From Aliidiomarina minuta (GTDB lineage: Bacteria > Pseudomonadota > Gammaproteobacteria > Enterobacterales > Alteromonadaceae): a stretch of 64,000 nt of DNA. The stretch's first letter is position 1. Each line of letters begins with the position of its first letter. Under the pieces are notes generated by a model, which worked only from the letters and a program-made list of their open reading frames with translations, was not told where the DNA came from and did not search any database. This document shows positions 47,634 through 57,205 of the stretch, one piece after another. The translations under genes and the position numbers were made by a program. The stretch covers positions 1,550,001-1,614,000 of the forward strand of contig NZ_PIPL01000001.1 in NCBI RefSeq assembly GCF_003987145.1. The letters are read 5' to 3'.

Positions 47634-48236
47634 TTAAGCCCCAACCGTCCCTGTTTTAACATCCCCTGTCCGCTCGTATTCTGCAACAATGACACCTTTT
47701 GAAGTTGACTCCGAGTGTTGAAGCTCAAATCTCGCCGGAATGTTGCCATGGCTGAAAAGGCGCTTACCTGTGCCCAGGGTCAGGGGGAATATCTTGAGCC
47801 ATAGCTTGTCCACTAAGTCGTGCTTGAATAGCGTCTGCAGAAGCTGACTGCTGCCGTGCACCTGAAGATCAGGGCCGTCTTGTTGCTTCAGCCGGCGTAT
47901 TTCTTCAACCACATCGTCGTTGATATAGACTGTGTTTTCCCACAAGGGGTCGGTCTGAGTCTTTGAGACAACATATTTAGTCGCCGAGTTAATGCCAGGC
48001 CATTCGCTTTCGTGCTCCGGCCAATGTGAGGCAAAGGTTTCGTAAGTCTTTCTGCCAAGCAGCAGATCAAGTGGCATAGTCATCTGCTTATCCATAATGG
48101 CACCCAGCTGCTCGTCAAAATGTGGAACAAGCCACCCACCGTACTTAAAGTCGTTGTCGGTGTCCTCCTGCGGGTGCCCTGGCGCTTGCATAACCCCGTC
48201 AATACTCATAAATGTAAGGGCGATGATTTTTCTCAT
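47634..48236 (-). CDS. Dihydrofolate-reductase-family protein (RibD C-terminal type)
   Basis: 200 residues. 'RKIIALTFMSIDGVMQAPGHPQED' opens the fold; 'LLLGRKTYETFASHWPEHE' and 'PDLQVHGSSQLLQTLFKHDLVDKLWLKIFPLTLGTGKRLF' follow, as in YyaP/YwjB-type RibD-C proteins. These bind NADPH, but their reductase substrate is unknown; they are not true folate DHFRs. GGAAGGAG before the ATG is a strong ribosome site. A single gene. Confidence 0.86.
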   Translation of the reverse strand: MRKIIALTFMSIDGVMQAPGHPQEDTDNDFKYGGWLVPHFDEQLGAIMDKQMTMPLDLLLGRKTYETFASHWPEHESEWPGINSATKYVVSKTQTDPLWENTVYINDDVVEEIRRLKQQDGPDLQVHGSSQLLQTLFKHDLVDKLWLKIFPLTLGTGKRLFSHGNIPARFELQHSESTSKGVIVAEYERTGDVKTGTVGA

Positions 48237-48314
48237 GGCGATTCTCCTTCCAGCTAATTGATAGTAATAGCTGATAGTCGGTTGGAGAACCGTAGAATAG
48301 ACAAAGAAAACAAG

Positions 48315-49298
48315 CTATTTACTGTCTTTATCTTCTGGCTCTGAGCCGACAGTGTCGGCTACGTAGGCGCCGCGCTCGCCCATGGGTTTATCTTCCCCGA
48401 CCGTTGAGTCGACTTTTGTTTGATGTTCCATCTCCGCGTTTATCTCGGCTCCCAGCAGCACCACAAGGGCGCTGATATAAAACCACAGGATGAGCACGAT
48501 CACACCGCCAATAGCGCCGTAGGTTTCATTGAAATTGGTGAAATTTTGCACATAGATACTGAAGCCGATAGAAGCCGCAATCCACAACACTGTCGCAATG
48601 ACCGCACCTACGCTAACCCAGCGCCATTTGGCGTTTTTTCTATTGGGGGCGAAGCGGTAAACGCATTCCAGTACAAAGATGAATATCATAGCGAGAATAG
48701 GCCAACGTAAAACTCTCAGTAAAGTTTCCACAAACCCGCCCAAGGGCACCATGTTAAGGACGATAGGTAATAAAATGGCCAGCAAGGCTAAAGCAACAAA
48801 GCCGAAAACACCTACCACCGTAAATAAAAACGATACCGCCAAGAGTCCCCAGAAAGGCCGCTTTTCATCTTCATCGTACACAATATTGCAGGCTATAATC
48901 AGTGCCCGAGCGCCCTTGCGCGCCACCCAAAACCCCACAATCAGCGAAACCAGCAGCGTTAAGTTAAGAGCAGCGCCGTCGGCATCCGATAGCTCAGTAA
49001 GCTGCTCTCTTAATATATCGAATGCCTGTTCAGGCAACAGCTGCCGAAGTGGTTCTATGTGGGAAATGATGTTCTCAGGGGAGGAAACAAGCGCATAAAG
49101 AGAAACGGCGACATTCAGGGCCGGAAAGATAGACAGCATTAAAAATAGCGCCACCCCTGCGGCGATAAGCGATATATTGTGGCGCCCCACATTAGCCATG
49201 ACCCGGCGACCGATGTCATACCATCCTCGCCAGGGTATTTTCGTTGGCTTGCTAGCTTTTCGCCCACGTCTATCGTCGGAAGATGTTTCTGCTGGCAT
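48315..49298 (-). CDS. YihY/BrkB-family inner-membrane protein
   Basis: 327 residues. 'NISLIAAGVALFLMLSIFPALNVAVSLYALV' at the start and 'FTNFNETYGAIGGVIVLILWFYISALVVLLGAEINAE' near the end are the family's two signatures, with six helices between. Once named RNase BN/BrkB, the family is now thought to be a membrane transport or permeability factor. The C-terminal tail is charged and disordered. GGAAGG precedes the start. Confidence 0.9.
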   Translation of the reverse strand: MPAETSSDDRRGRKASKPTKIPWRGWYDIGRRVMANVGRHNISLIAAGVALFLMLSIFPALNVAVSLYALVSSPENIISHIEPLRQLLPEQAFDILREQLTELSDADGAALNLTLLVSLIVGFWVARKGARALIIACNIVYDEDEKRPFWGLLAVSFLFTVVGVFGFVALALLAILLPIVLNMVPLGGFVETLLRVLRWPILAMIFIFVLECVYRFAPNRKNAKWRWVSVGAVIATVLWIAASIGFSIYVQNFTNFNETYGAIGGVIVLILWFYISALVVLLGAEINAEMEHQTKVDSTVGEDKPMGERGAYVADTVGSEPEDKDSK

Positions 49299-49367
49299 AG
49301 AGCCTTCCTCAGGTTGCTGGCTTTTAAATGTTACCTGAAGACAAGCTTAGCAAATTTTTACCTGAAT

Positions 49368-49583
49368 TCAGGCAAAGGTACTGACATACAAGGCTTCGAC
49401 TTTGCTCCGGGCCCATTTGGTTCTGCGCAGGAACTTTAAAGACGACTTGATCGACGGCTCATTGGAGAAACAGTTGATGTTGATTTGTTCATATAGACGC
49501 TCCCAACCATAATGTTCGTACAGTCGGGTCAAAACATATTCTAAAGTCAGGCCATGAAGCGGGTTATTCTGTTGTGCACTCAT
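49368..49583 (-). CDS. VF530-family (DUF2132) DNA-binding protein
   Basis: 71 residues from the ATG at 49583: 'NNPLHGLTLEYVLTRLYEHYGWERLYEQININCFSNEPSIKSSLKFLRRTKWARSKVEALYV'. This is the full VF530 signature, including 'PLHGLTLE' and 'SSLKFLR.T.WAR.KVE'. The Aliivibrio fischeri member is a small DNA-binding fold; the cellular role is unknown. An alternative ATG ten codons earlier lacks family sequence. Confidence 0.9.
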   Translation of the reverse strand: MSAQQNNPLHGLTLEYVLTRLYEHYGWERLYEQININCFSNEPSIKSSLKFLRRTKWARSKVEALYVSTFA

Positions 49584-49774
49584 TAAATCACTCTCAATTG
49601 TTGCGGTTGCCATACCTATAAATAGTGGCTTTCGTTGGGATGGATTCTAACAGAGAATGCTCATTAACTGACAAACAAATGCACCGCTTGCGATCGAATA
49701 ACTGCCTGGGCCCTGACAGGCGCTAAAGAGTCTCCTACGATAAAAGTATACTCATTTCAGCGTAGGAGTATTTT

Positions 49775-50581
49775 ATGTCAAAACCTGAGATGTACCGCAG
49801 AACCAAGCAGGGTGGCTTTCAGCTTGGTGCCGACAGCGAATGCTGGCATGTCGAAGCCGATTACATTGACCTGTCCCCCAACCATCGCCCCAGGGGCACG
49901 CTGCTTCGTATTGATAGCGATGAAATGCCTATTGTCGAAGACACAGCCCGTATGGCCCTTATCATTGTGGATATGCAGAATGATTTTTGCAGTAAAGGGG
50001 GCTGGGCTGATCAAGCTGGGTTTGATACAGCTAAGGGCCGCCAGGTGATACCCGGTATCGAGCGTACCATCGCCTGGGCGCGGCAGCACAGCCTGCCGGT
50101 TATTTGGGTAGTCTGGGCAAGCCGACATGATTTGCAGGCTTTGAGCGCCCCGACACTTTATCAGTACAAAAAAACCATTGAGATGACAGGCATCGGTGAG
50201 TCGTTAGGTGATTATAAGGCATTATCCTCTGGTACCTGGGGAACCCAGGTGGTGGAACCGCTTAAACGTCTGCAGGACGAGAATGACCTGGTCGTGGAAA
50301 AGAATCGTGACAATGCTTTTTATGGGACACAGCTGGATCAGATTTTACGCACGCAAGGTCTCAACACGCTTCTCTTTACGGGAGTCAATACTGACCAGTG
50401 TGTAGCGACAACCATGGAGGACGCCAGTTTTCGTGACTACAATGTGCTGCTCATTGAAGATGCTACCGGCACCTCAAATCCGGATTTCTGTAAAGAGGCC
50501 GTGCTCATCAACACATGGCAGTGCTGGGGGTTTACCACAGAGACCAAACGGCTGCAGGAATCTAAGCCGACTCAGCGCTAG
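49775..50581 (+). CDS. Isochorismatase-like cysteine hydrolase (RutB/biuret-hydrolase type)
   Basis: 268 residues. The catalytic triad is visible: Asp in 'LIIVDMQNDFCSKGGW', Lys in 'VVEKNRDNAFYGT', and Cys in 'FTGVNTDQCVATT'. The cis-peptide precedes the Cys, as in RutB and biuret or N-carbamoyl amidases. It probably cleaves a ureido or amide bond in the cytosol. The TAGGAG site is well placed. Its 3' end overlaps the convergent membrane gene by 20 bases. Confidence 0.88.
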   Translation: MSKPEMYRRTKQGGFQLGADSECWHVEADYIDLSPNHRPRGTLLRIDSDEMPIVEDTARMALIIVDMQNDFCSKGGWADQAGFDTAKGRQVIPGIERTIAWARQHSLPVIWVVWASRHDLQALSAPTLYQYKKTIEMTGIGESLGDYKALSSGTWGTQVVEPLKRLQDENDLVVEKNRDNAFYGTQLDQILRTQGLNTLLFTGVNTDQCVATTMEDASFRDYNVLLIEDATGTSNPDFCKEAVLINTWQCWGFTTETKRLQESKPTQR

Positions 50582-50960
50582 GTTTAACTGGCAACCTCTG
50601 CGGTTGCCACAATAAATATGCTGAACCTAAACAAAAACCTAAAAAGAGACTTTGAAGTTGTAATGGCAGGCTTTCTGAAATTACACCCAGGGGATGCAGC
50701 GCTAACGAGTTAACTGCCACATTGCTTATCATTATTGCAATCGTCAGTAGAATCCCCCACTTACGATTCTTCCACAATAAGAAAACCGCTAAAAAGTCCA
50801 ACAGACCTAGAGAAGACCAATAAATGTTCAACCAATCGGGCGCAAACCTGTACGGCAGGAATCCAAAATAGATATTGTCGAATACATGCGTCGCACCTCC
50901 GACAACTAAGCCAGCACACCAAATAGTTAAGACAATTTTATTCACGGCTCTGATATCCAT
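50562..50960 (-). CDS. Small membrane protein of unknown function
   Basis: 132 residues from the ATG at 50960 (GGGGGAGG). Helices at about 8-25, 48-62, 68-85 and 98-115; 'NKIVLTIWCAGLVVGGATHVFDNIYFGFLPYRFAP' is its most distinctive stretch. No known domain. It ends inside the last 20 bases of the opposing isochorismatase-like gene. Confidence 0.66.
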   Translation of the reverse strand: MDIRAVNKIVLTIWCAGLVVGGATHVFDNIYFGFLPYRFAPDWLNIYWSSLGLLDFLAVFLLWKNRKWGILLTIAIMISNVAVNSLALHPLGVISESLPLQLQSLFLGFCLGSAYLLWQPQRLPVKPSAESA

Positions 50961-51021
50961 ATACCTCCCCCTTTTCCCAGCCGTTCTACCCACAACTGCA
51001 TTGGAAGCTGACCTTAAGCAG

Positions 51022-51897
51022 TTACAGCGCAACAGCGCGCTTACCCTGCCACCGACGCCAGATGATAAAGCTGCCACCGGTCAGGTACATCGCTAATGAA
51101 TACATGGCAGCTGGCAGTGCAATAGTGCCGTCATTAAGCACTGTCGAGGCAATGAGAATAGCTAAGGTTGAGTTTTGTACGCCAACTTCAACAGTAATAG
51201 AGGCGCGCTGACGGTCATTGAGGTTGAACCATACTGCCAACAGAAAGCCGATGGCCATCATCACAACATTCAACAGCAGTGTACTGGGCCCTGCACTCAC
51301 TAACTGGCCGAGCAAACTGTCGCCTTGCTCATACAGGATAATGATAATCAGTAGGCCTAAGAAAATCGCACCAAAGGCACTTATTTTAGGCTCTAAACGC
51401 TGCGCTAGCTGTGTGCGTAAACCGCGCACCAACATGCCAAGGGAAATGGGCAGTAAGGTGATAACAAATAGCGTCAGTACCATGCGGGTGATGGGTAATT
51501 CGATGGGTACATTGGTATTCTTAAATACGGCAAGTGCCAAACCCACCACGATCGGAATCGTGATGATAGTCAGTACACTGGTAATGGCAGTCAGCGTCAC
51601 CGACAGCGCAAGATCGCCGCGGGCATGATATGAAATTAAATTGGACGTGGTGCCGCCTGGACAGGCCGCCAGCAAGACCAAGCCAACGGCCAACGCGGGT
51701 GTGCCTACAAACAATGCAGCGATAAGAAAGCCCATCGCAGGCAACAACACCATTTGACCTAACAGCCCTATGGTCACCGCTTTGGGGAATTTCACCACAC
51801 GGGCGAAATCCTGGCGTTGCAAGCTCAGGCCCATACCGAACATGATAATAAACAGGCTTAGCGGCAATACTAACTGGGAAAAAATACTATTGGTCAT
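51022..51897 (-). CDS. Bile acid:sodium symporter-family (SBF-like) transporter
   Basis: 291 residues, about ten helices. The family core 'VLLAACPGGTTSNLISYHARGDLALSVTLTAITSVLTI' (helix 4 crossover, Na+ and substrate site) and 'VEVGVQNSTLAILIA' (helix 9 crossover) are both present. It probably imports an organic anion with Na+ at the inner membrane. The natural substrate is unknown. It lies upstream of the 132-residue gene on the same strand. Confidence 0.88.
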   Translation of the reverse strand: MTNSIFSQLVLPLSLFIIMFGMGLSLQRQDFARVVKFPKAVTIGLLGQMVLLPAMGFLIAALFVGTPALAVGLVLLAACPGGTTSNLISYHARGDLALSVTLTAITSVLTIITIPIVVGLALAVFKNTNVPIELPITRMVLTLFVITLLPISLGMLVRGLRTQLAQRLEPKISAFGAIFLGLLIIIILYEQGDSLLGQLVSAGPSTLLLNVVMMAIGFLLAVWFNLNDRQRASITVEVGVQNSTLAILIASTVLNDGTIALPAAMYSLAMYLTGGSFIIWRRWQGKRAVAL

Positions 51898-52009
51898 AGT
51901 GTGGGCTGGTGGTTATTAGTTATATGTGGCCTACCTTAGCCGACTTAGGCTGAAAAGGCGACCATGCGCAGGGCGAGGTTAATACGTCATTACCCCACTA
52001 TGAGCTTTA

Positions 52010-52312
52010 CTACGCGATTACCTCAAGTCCTTTTTTTTCAGCTATGGATAACATTTTCAAAGCAGCCCCTCGTGGTGAACTATCGCCTTGTTCCCACTTT
52101 TTCACCAGTTTATCGCTCACGTTAAAGTACTGTGCAAACACAGGCTGAGAAAGGTTGTATTTTAATCTTAGATTGCGGACCTGGGCAGGCGTAAACTCGT
52201 GAACCGTTGTTAAGCACATTGCGTCAAAGTTACGCATGGTAGCTTTGTCGATAACACCTGTTTTCTTAAGCCCCTTAGCGGTTCTATGGACTGATTTTAA
52301 AATGTCACTCAT
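52010..52312 (-). CDS. XRE-family antitoxin whose toxin is truncated
   Basis: 100 residues from the ATG at 52312 (AGGTG six bases ahead). 'FTPAQVRNLRLKYNLSQPVFAQYFNVSDKLVKKWEQGDSSPRGAALKMLSIAEKKG' is the HTH of HigA2/MqsA-C-type antitoxins, normally second in a toxin-first operon. The upstream toxin frame (52305-52430) is only a C-terminal piece overlapping this start by 8 bases. So it is an orphan regulator in this window. Confidence 0.85.
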   Translation of the reverse strand: MSDILKSVHRTAKGLKKTGVIDKATMRNFDAMCLTTVHEFTPAQVRNLRLKYNLSQPVFAQYFNVSDKLVKKWEQGDSSPRGAALKMLSIAEKKGLEVIA

Positions 52313-52430
52313 TGTCATCACCTACTACTATTAGTTCCCCACATTTGACAAGTTCATCTAGCTCGCCCTGGCTGAAACCGAGAAACTCTCTAGTCTTATA
52401 AATCAAAGTGTACTCCGCTAGGGTATGTTT
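52305..52430 (-). pseudogene. C-terminal remnant of a toxin gene ahead of the XRE antitoxin
   Basis: Frame ending at TGA 52305-52307 encodes 'AEYTLIYKTREFLGFSQGELDELVKCGELIVVGDD', the helical end of a RelE/HigB-like toxin class that usually precedes such antitoxins ('...L...L..GEL.EV'). It has no start codon, and an in-frame stop closes it at 52431-52433. The rest of the 248-base gap to 52569 shows no gene. Confidence 0.55.
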
Positions 52431-52569
52431 TCAACTGTTTTGATTCCTCACATTGTGAGCCAACATGCTACGCCCCGCTACCATCAACAAATAAATACGC
52501 AATTACAGACAGCACCGGCATTGCAAAGGAACACCTAAAAGCCGCATCCCTGCGGCTATAAAATTTCCA

Positions 52570-54981
52570 TCAAAACTGCCGTAGGACCAACCCAGGTTTG
52601 CGACTGGCTACCCGCATGCTGATGCCTGCTACCGTGAGCCAGCAGATGGCGAAGGTCAGCGTGGCGGCTGCCAGGTAGAGGGCTGCGTTCTGGCTGGCTC
52701 GTACGTTAAAGCCGGAGAGCCACCATTCTACTAAAAAGTAGGTGCCGGGGACTGCGACCAGAACGCTGATAGCCATCAGCACCATGTATTCTTTAGCCAG
52801 GGTGTTGACGATTCGCATACGCGAGGCGCCGAGTACTTTGCGCATGGCGACTTCTTTGCTGCGTTGCTCGGCACTGAAGGCGGCGAGGCCGAATAGCCCG
52901 ATACAGGTCAGTAAAATCGCCAGGCCTGCGAACAACATAATGATGGTCCGCTGCCGCTGCTGATTCTGGTACATGGCAGTGAAGTCAGCACCCAGCCATG
53001 AAGTACGAATATCCATACGGTTCAGGCGTTGCTGCAGCATGCCTTCAATCTCAGCGCGGGTACGTAGCGCGGTGGCAGGCTCTAAATGGATGATCATATT
53101 GGCGTAGTTCATTGGCGAGCGCCCTGCGATGATCACTGCCGGCTCCATGCGTCGCAGTGCCGGGCCAACCTGGAAGTCATCGACTACACCAACAATATGC
53201 AGCTCGGTTGGCATGGCGTCATCCACCATCCAGCGCTGACCAATGACCTCTTCCACATTGCTGTAGCCCGCCTGGCGTGCCAGCGATGCGGTGACAATGG
53301 CAGATGCACTGGCCTGCTCTTCACCCAATGCAAACCAGTCCGCCTGACGGTTAGGATCAAAGTCGCGCCCTGCCCGTAAGTTCAAACCTGTCGCTTCAAC
53401 AAAGTGATAGGCGGCACCAAAACTTGCCACCGGTGGTAAGCGATCCGCTTCCGTTTGCCCTGGAATACGCAGCGTGGCTATCTGTGAGTAGGTATTGGTG
53501 AGGTCAATGTCCATCGCGCTCGCCGCACGTACACCTGGCATCGTGGTGATGTCCGTTAACAGGCTTTGATTGTCTGACCACATCAGTTGCTCGTTATCAA
53601 TGCCATGCACAATCAGACGTGCTTCGGTTTGATAACCGGTGTCCTGATTCAGCAGAATATTAAGCTGTTGCTGGAGTATTGCACTGCCAATCAGCAGCGC
53701 TACAGTAATAGCGCCTTGTGCTACCAACAGGCCTTTGCGCACCCACACTGCCGTGCTTCCGCGCTGTAAATCGCCGCTCAGCACCCGTTTGGCATTAAAC
53801 GCTGAAATAAAGAGCGCCGGATAAATCCCTGCAAGCACACCAATCACCGCGCTACACAGCAACAACAGAGCACCGAAGCTTCCGAAATATTCAAGGCTAA
53901 TAGGACGGTTGACCAGGCTACTGAAGGCCCCCACACCCAGTTCGACCATGACGGCAGCAAGAAATCCCGCAATAAAGGCCACCATCAGTGACTCGAGCAT
54001 GAATTGGGTAAATAGCTGCCAGCGGCTCGCGCCTAAAGTTTTACGCACGCCGACTTCTTTGGCGCGACTGCCCGAGCGGGCAATGCTCATATTAATAAAG
54101 TTGATGCTCGCCACCAACAGCAACAGCCCTGCCAGCACTGAAGCAGTCAGTAGCGTAGCCCGCGAGCCGTTGGTTTTATGCTCATAGGACAACTGCGAGC
54201 GCAGGTGAATGTCGGTAAGGGCACGCAGATGAATAGTTGCCATGGTCTGACCGCTATACGCCTTGTCGTTAAGTGCCTGCGACACGCTCGCCAGCAGTTG
54301 CTCATGATCCACATCATCCGGAATATGCACATACACAAAGGCATTGTTCATCATCAACGGCTGGCTAAGATCCGCTTCGGCGGCCAGACGCAATGAATCG
54401 GCATGAAAATGGCTTTGCTCCGGCAGCTCGATAACCGCCGCCACTGTGAATACCTGGTTCTCACCGGTCAGCGTCTCGCCCACACTGTCGCTGCGCCCAA
54501 ACAAACGCTGCGACTGCTCGCGGGTGAGCGCAATAAAACCTGGGTCACTGACTACCCGCGCAAAGTCACCGGCGATGGTGTCGAAGGTAAAATAGTCAGT
54601 GAAGTTTGCTTCGATGCTCATCGTCTCAAGCTGCAGCGGTAACTGGGCATTGGGCGGACGCACATTGTCTGAGCCGGCAAACATGCGGGTGCCTTCAATA
54701 CGTGCATCAAAGGTCTGAAACTCACCCAGGATCGCCGGGCTACTGATAGGAAATCGCTGATCCAGCGGCACAAATAACTGTTCCACCCGATAAGTCTGTT
54801 CCGCCTGCGGGTGCATCTGGTCATAACCACGTTCAAACTGCACGTAGAGCAATATCAGCACGGCGGCGGCCAAACCTACCGAGAGGCCAATTAGATTCAG
54901 CGCCAGGTGGACCTTTTGGCGCAGTAACGCGCGCAGGCCGGTTTTCAGATAACTGGCAAACATAGCGGCTTGTTCACGCAT
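52570..54981 (-). CDS. MacB/FtsX-type ABC permease with two halves, system B
   Basis: 803 residues: two fused units, each a helix, a periplasmic MacB_PCD domain and three helices. The first coupling motif is 'AKEVGVRKTLGASRWQLFTQF' (about 310-330), the second 'SKEVAMRKVLGASRMRIVNTL' (about 700-720). Eight helices in all. It corresponds to the two separate permeases of system A. It overlaps the ATPase gene end by 8 bases. The GAGGTGAGCC site fits the ATG at 54981. Confidence 0.9.
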   Translation of the reverse strand: MREQAAMFASYLKTGLRALLRQKVHLALNLIGLSVGLAAAVLILLYVQFERGYDQMHPQAEQTYRVEQLFVPLDQRFPISSPAILGEFQTFDARIEGTRMFAGSDNVRPPNAQLPLQLETMSIEANFTDYFTFDTIAGDFARVVSDPGFIALTREQSQRLFGRSDSVGETLTGENQVFTVAAVIELPEQSHFHADSLRLAAEADLSQPLMMNNAFVYVHIPDDVDHEQLLASVSQALNDKAYSGQTMATIHLRALTDIHLRSQLSYEHKTNGSRATLLTASVLAGLLLLVASINFINMSIARSGSRAKEVGVRKTLGASRWQLFTQFMLESLMVAFIAGFLAAVMVELGVGAFSSLVNRPISLEYFGSFGALLLLCSAVIGVLAGIYPALFISAFNAKRVLSGDLQRGSTAVWVRKGLLVAQGAITVALLIGSAILQQQLNILLNQDTGYQTEARLIVHGIDNEQLMWSDNQSLLTDITTMPGVRAASAMDIDLTNTYSQIATLRIPGQTEADRLPPVASFGAAYHFVEATGLNLRAGRDFDPNRQADWFALGEEQASASAIVTASLARQAGYSNVEEVIGQRWMVDDAMPTELHIVGVVDDFQVGPALRRMEPAVIIAGRSPMNYANMIIHLEPATALRTRAEIEGMLQQRLNRMDIRTSWLGADFTAMYQNQQRQRTIIMLFAGLAILLTCIGLFGLAAFSAEQRSKEVAMRKVLGASRMRIVNTLAKEYMVLMAISVLVAVPGTYFLVEWWLSGFNVRASQNAALYLAAATLTFAICWLTVAGISMRVASRKPGLVLRQF

Positions 54982-55711
54982 GGCTCACCTCGCCGGCAGC
55001 TTCGCTGCTCTGCTCGCTGACGTTCTCAGAAACAATACGGCCATCAAGCATGCGCACAATGCGACTGGCATAACGTGCTTCGTGCTCAGCGTGGGTGACC
55101 ATGACAATGGTGGTGCCCTCTTTATTGAGCTGACGCAGTAGCTGCATCACATCGTCACTGTTTTTTGAATCCAGGTTACCTGTGGGCTCATCGGCCAGGA
55201 TCACCGCCGGGTTAATCACCAGTGCTCGCGCCACTGCAACCCGCTGCTGCTGACCACCGGAGAGCTGAATAGGGCGGTGCTCAGCACGGTGATCGATATG
55301 CATGCGCTTGAGGATTTCTTCAGCACGCTCACGCCGCTGTTGCTTAGGCATGCCTATGTATTGCAGGGGCAGCTCAACGTTCTCACGCACGCTTAACTCG
55401 TCAATCAGGTTGAAGCTTTGAAACACAAAGCCCAGCTCGGATTTACGCAAATCTGCCAGTTTACGCTCGTTGTAGCCGGCAATGTCATGGCCTTTGAACT
55501 GATAGGCACCGGAGCTGGGCGAATCGAGCATGCCTAAAATGCTCAGCAGGGTCGACTTTCCACACCCTGAAGGCCCCATGATGGCGACAAAGTCACCGGC
55601 CTGGATATTCAGGTTAATGGCATTCAAAGCAGTGGTTTCCAGCTGCTCGGTTTTAAATACACGAGACAGGTTATCCAGGCTTATGAGTGACTTATTTACT
55701 ATGTGAGTCAT
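54974..55711 (-). CDS. ABC transporter ATP-binding protein, LolD/MacB type, system B
   Basis: 245 residues. Walker A GPSGCGKST (about 42-50), Q-loop 'FVFQSFNLI', signature LSGGQQQRVAVARALV, Walker B 'VILADEPTGNLD', H-loop 'VTHAEHEARYA'. Paralogue of the system A ATPase. A short C-terminal tail rich in Ser/Glu follows. Twelve bases separate it from the membrane-fusion gene upstream. Confidence 0.93.
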   Translation of the reverse strand: MTHIVNKSLISLDNLSRVFKTEQLETTALNAINLNIQAGDFVAIMGPSGCGKSTLLSILGMLDSPSSGAYQFKGHDIAGYNERKLADLRKSELGFVFQSFNLIDELSVRENVELPLQYIGMPKQQRRERAEEILKRMHIDHRAEHRPIQLSGGQQQRVAVARALVINPAVILADEPTGNLDSKNSDDVMQLLRQLNKEGTTIVMVTHAEHEARYASRIVRMLDGRIVSENVSEQSSEAAGEVSHA

Positions 55712-55723
55712 CGGGGATTTTCC

Positions 55724-56974
55724 TTATTGTTGTATCTGAATACTATCGGCTTGTTGAAAATCGCGATAGCTTGATGTGATGATTCTGGTGCCCGCAGACA
55801 CGCCTTCTAACACTTCGACCCACTGTGGAGTCTGCCGCCCTAAGCGCACTGGGGTGCGCACGGCACGGCGTGAATCCTCGTCAAACACATAGACAAAGTG
55901 GCCACCGCTTTCCTGCAGGAAGGGGCCGCGTGGGATTGCCAGACTCTTCTTTTCGCCATCTTCCAGGTGCAGGGTCAGGTTGAACGACTGTCCACGGGTC
56001 ATGCGTATGTCGTCGGTAAGATAAAACTCAATCTGGAACTGGCTGCTGGTAACCCGGCTGTCGATACGATCCACTTTTAAATCCAGTGTTTGACCAGCAA
56101 TAGTTGCGCTGGCCGACATGCCCAGTTGCACCCGGTTGAGATAAAACTCATCAATGCTGGCCACCAGCTTGTAGCGCTCGGGTAAGTCAATCTGACCCAG
56201 GCGACTACCAGCGCCGCGGGACTCGCCGGTCTCGACGTTAAACTCGCTCAAATACCCACTGATAGGCGCACGCACCAGTAAGTTACTTACATTCTGGCGG
56301 GCGAATTCGAGGTTACGGGTCAGCATATCGACGCTGTCTTCAAGCTGACTCAGTTGCAGTTCACGAATGGCTTCTTCGGTGGTTTGACGCTGACGCGCCA
56401 GTTCCAGCAGGCTTTGCTGGTAGCTCAGACTTTGACGCAGGCTGGTCAGCTCCTCTTCGGAGAGCATAGAACGGGCATGCAATTTTTCGCTTTGCTCGAT
56501 ATGGCGTTTCAACGTCTGGATCTGGTATTTTAAATCCAGGATGTCGCGCTGCAGGTTGAGGTGATTGGTTTCTATGGTCATCTGGGTGTTGCGCAAAAAA
56601 TTCATCTGCTCGGTGACCTGGGCTTCGCGGCTAATAAGATCCAGCTGCAAACTGGTATTGCTCAGTTGCACCAGTGGGTCGCCTTTCTCCACGTAGCTGC
56701 CCTGCTCAACCAGACGTTCCTCCACACGACCACCGTCGGTGAGATCAAGAAAGACCGTCTGCTGCGGAACGGCGCTGGCACGCAGGCTGATACTTTCACG
56801 CAGTACCCGCGGCTCAACAGTGGCAACGCTGATGTCCTGTAGGGTAAGCGTGCTTTGTAAGCGGCTCTGTGAAGGGTTCAGCTGCCACACAGCAACGACA
56901 CTTATGGCAATCAACACGGCTGCCATACCAAGCTTTTTAACGGGGAATCGTTTTTTCTCTAACTGTCGGTCCAT
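55724..56974 (-). CDS. HlyD/MacA-type membrane-fusion protein, system B
   Basis: 416 residues: N-terminal anchor (about 13-30), lipoyl half ('VEERLVEQGSYVEKGDPLVQLS'), a long coiled coil (about 105-215, 'LKRHIEQSEKLHARSMLSEEELTSLRQSL'), second lipoyl half ('VRAPISGYLSEFNVETGE') and barrel. First gene of the minus-strand transporter unit; divergent from the regulator gene, with paired enhancer sites in the 231-base gap. Paralogue of the system A protein. Confidence 0.9.
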   Translation of the reverse strand: MDRQLEKKRFPVKKLGMAAVLIAISVVAVWQLNPSQSRLQSTLTLQDISVATVEPRVLRESISLRASAVPQQTVFLDLTDGGRVEERLVEQGSYVEKGDPLVQLSNTSLQLDLISREAQVTEQMNFLRNTQMTIETNHLNLQRDILDLKYQIQTLKRHIEQSEKLHARSMLSEEELTSLRQSLSYQQSLLELARQRQTTEEAIRELQLSQLEDSVDMLTRNLEFARQNVSNLLVRAPISGYLSEFNVETGESRGAGSRLGQIDLPERYKLVASIDEFYLNRVQLGMSASATIAGQTLDLKVDRIDSRVTSSQFQIEFYLTDDIRMTRGQSFNLTLHLEDGEKKSLAIPRGPFLQESGGHFVYVFDEDSRRAVRTPVRLGRQTPQWVEVLEGVSAGTRIITSSYRDFQQADSIQIQQ

Positions 56975-57019
56975 GGTGTGTCTCTCGGTTATCTCAGGTT
57001 TACCTTATGCAATGAGTTA

Positions 57020-57035
57020 TCCGAGTTTCGTGCCA
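57020..57035 (-). promoter_or_regulatory. Possible sigma-54 promoter of the system B transporter
   Basis: On the minus strand, TGGCACGAAACTCGGA keeps the -24 half (TGGCACG) perfectly, but the -12 half has TCGG instead of TTGC. It lies 46-61 bases before the membrane-fusion gene. The presence of the adjacent enhancer repeats and an NtrC-type regulator supports it; the imperfect -12 lowers confidence. Confidence 0.4.
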
Positions 57036-57084
57036 ATTATGTATTTCTTTTAAATCAATAGGTTATCTAACACGCTCATTCTTA

Positions 57085-57126
57085 AGTGTCCGCTGATAAC
57101 ACACCCAGGTGTCCATTCATGGACAC
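57085..57126. promoter_or_regulatory. Enhancer sites for the NtrC-type regulator of system B
   Basis: GTGTCC (57109-57114) and GGACAC (57121-57126) form a perfect inverted repeat with a 6-base spacer, and a further AGTGTCCG half-site lies at 57085-57092. The half-site is the same as in system A (33727-33774), although arm spacing differs (6 here; 11 and 0 there). It sits between the divergent transporter and regulator genes and could serve both. Confidence 0.65.
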
Positions 57127-57205
57127 TCGCAAAGCTTTCTTTGACCCGCTGCCAAATTTCCGCTTAGATAACCCTTTATAAATTGCCTCATAACGAAGGG
57201 CCTGC

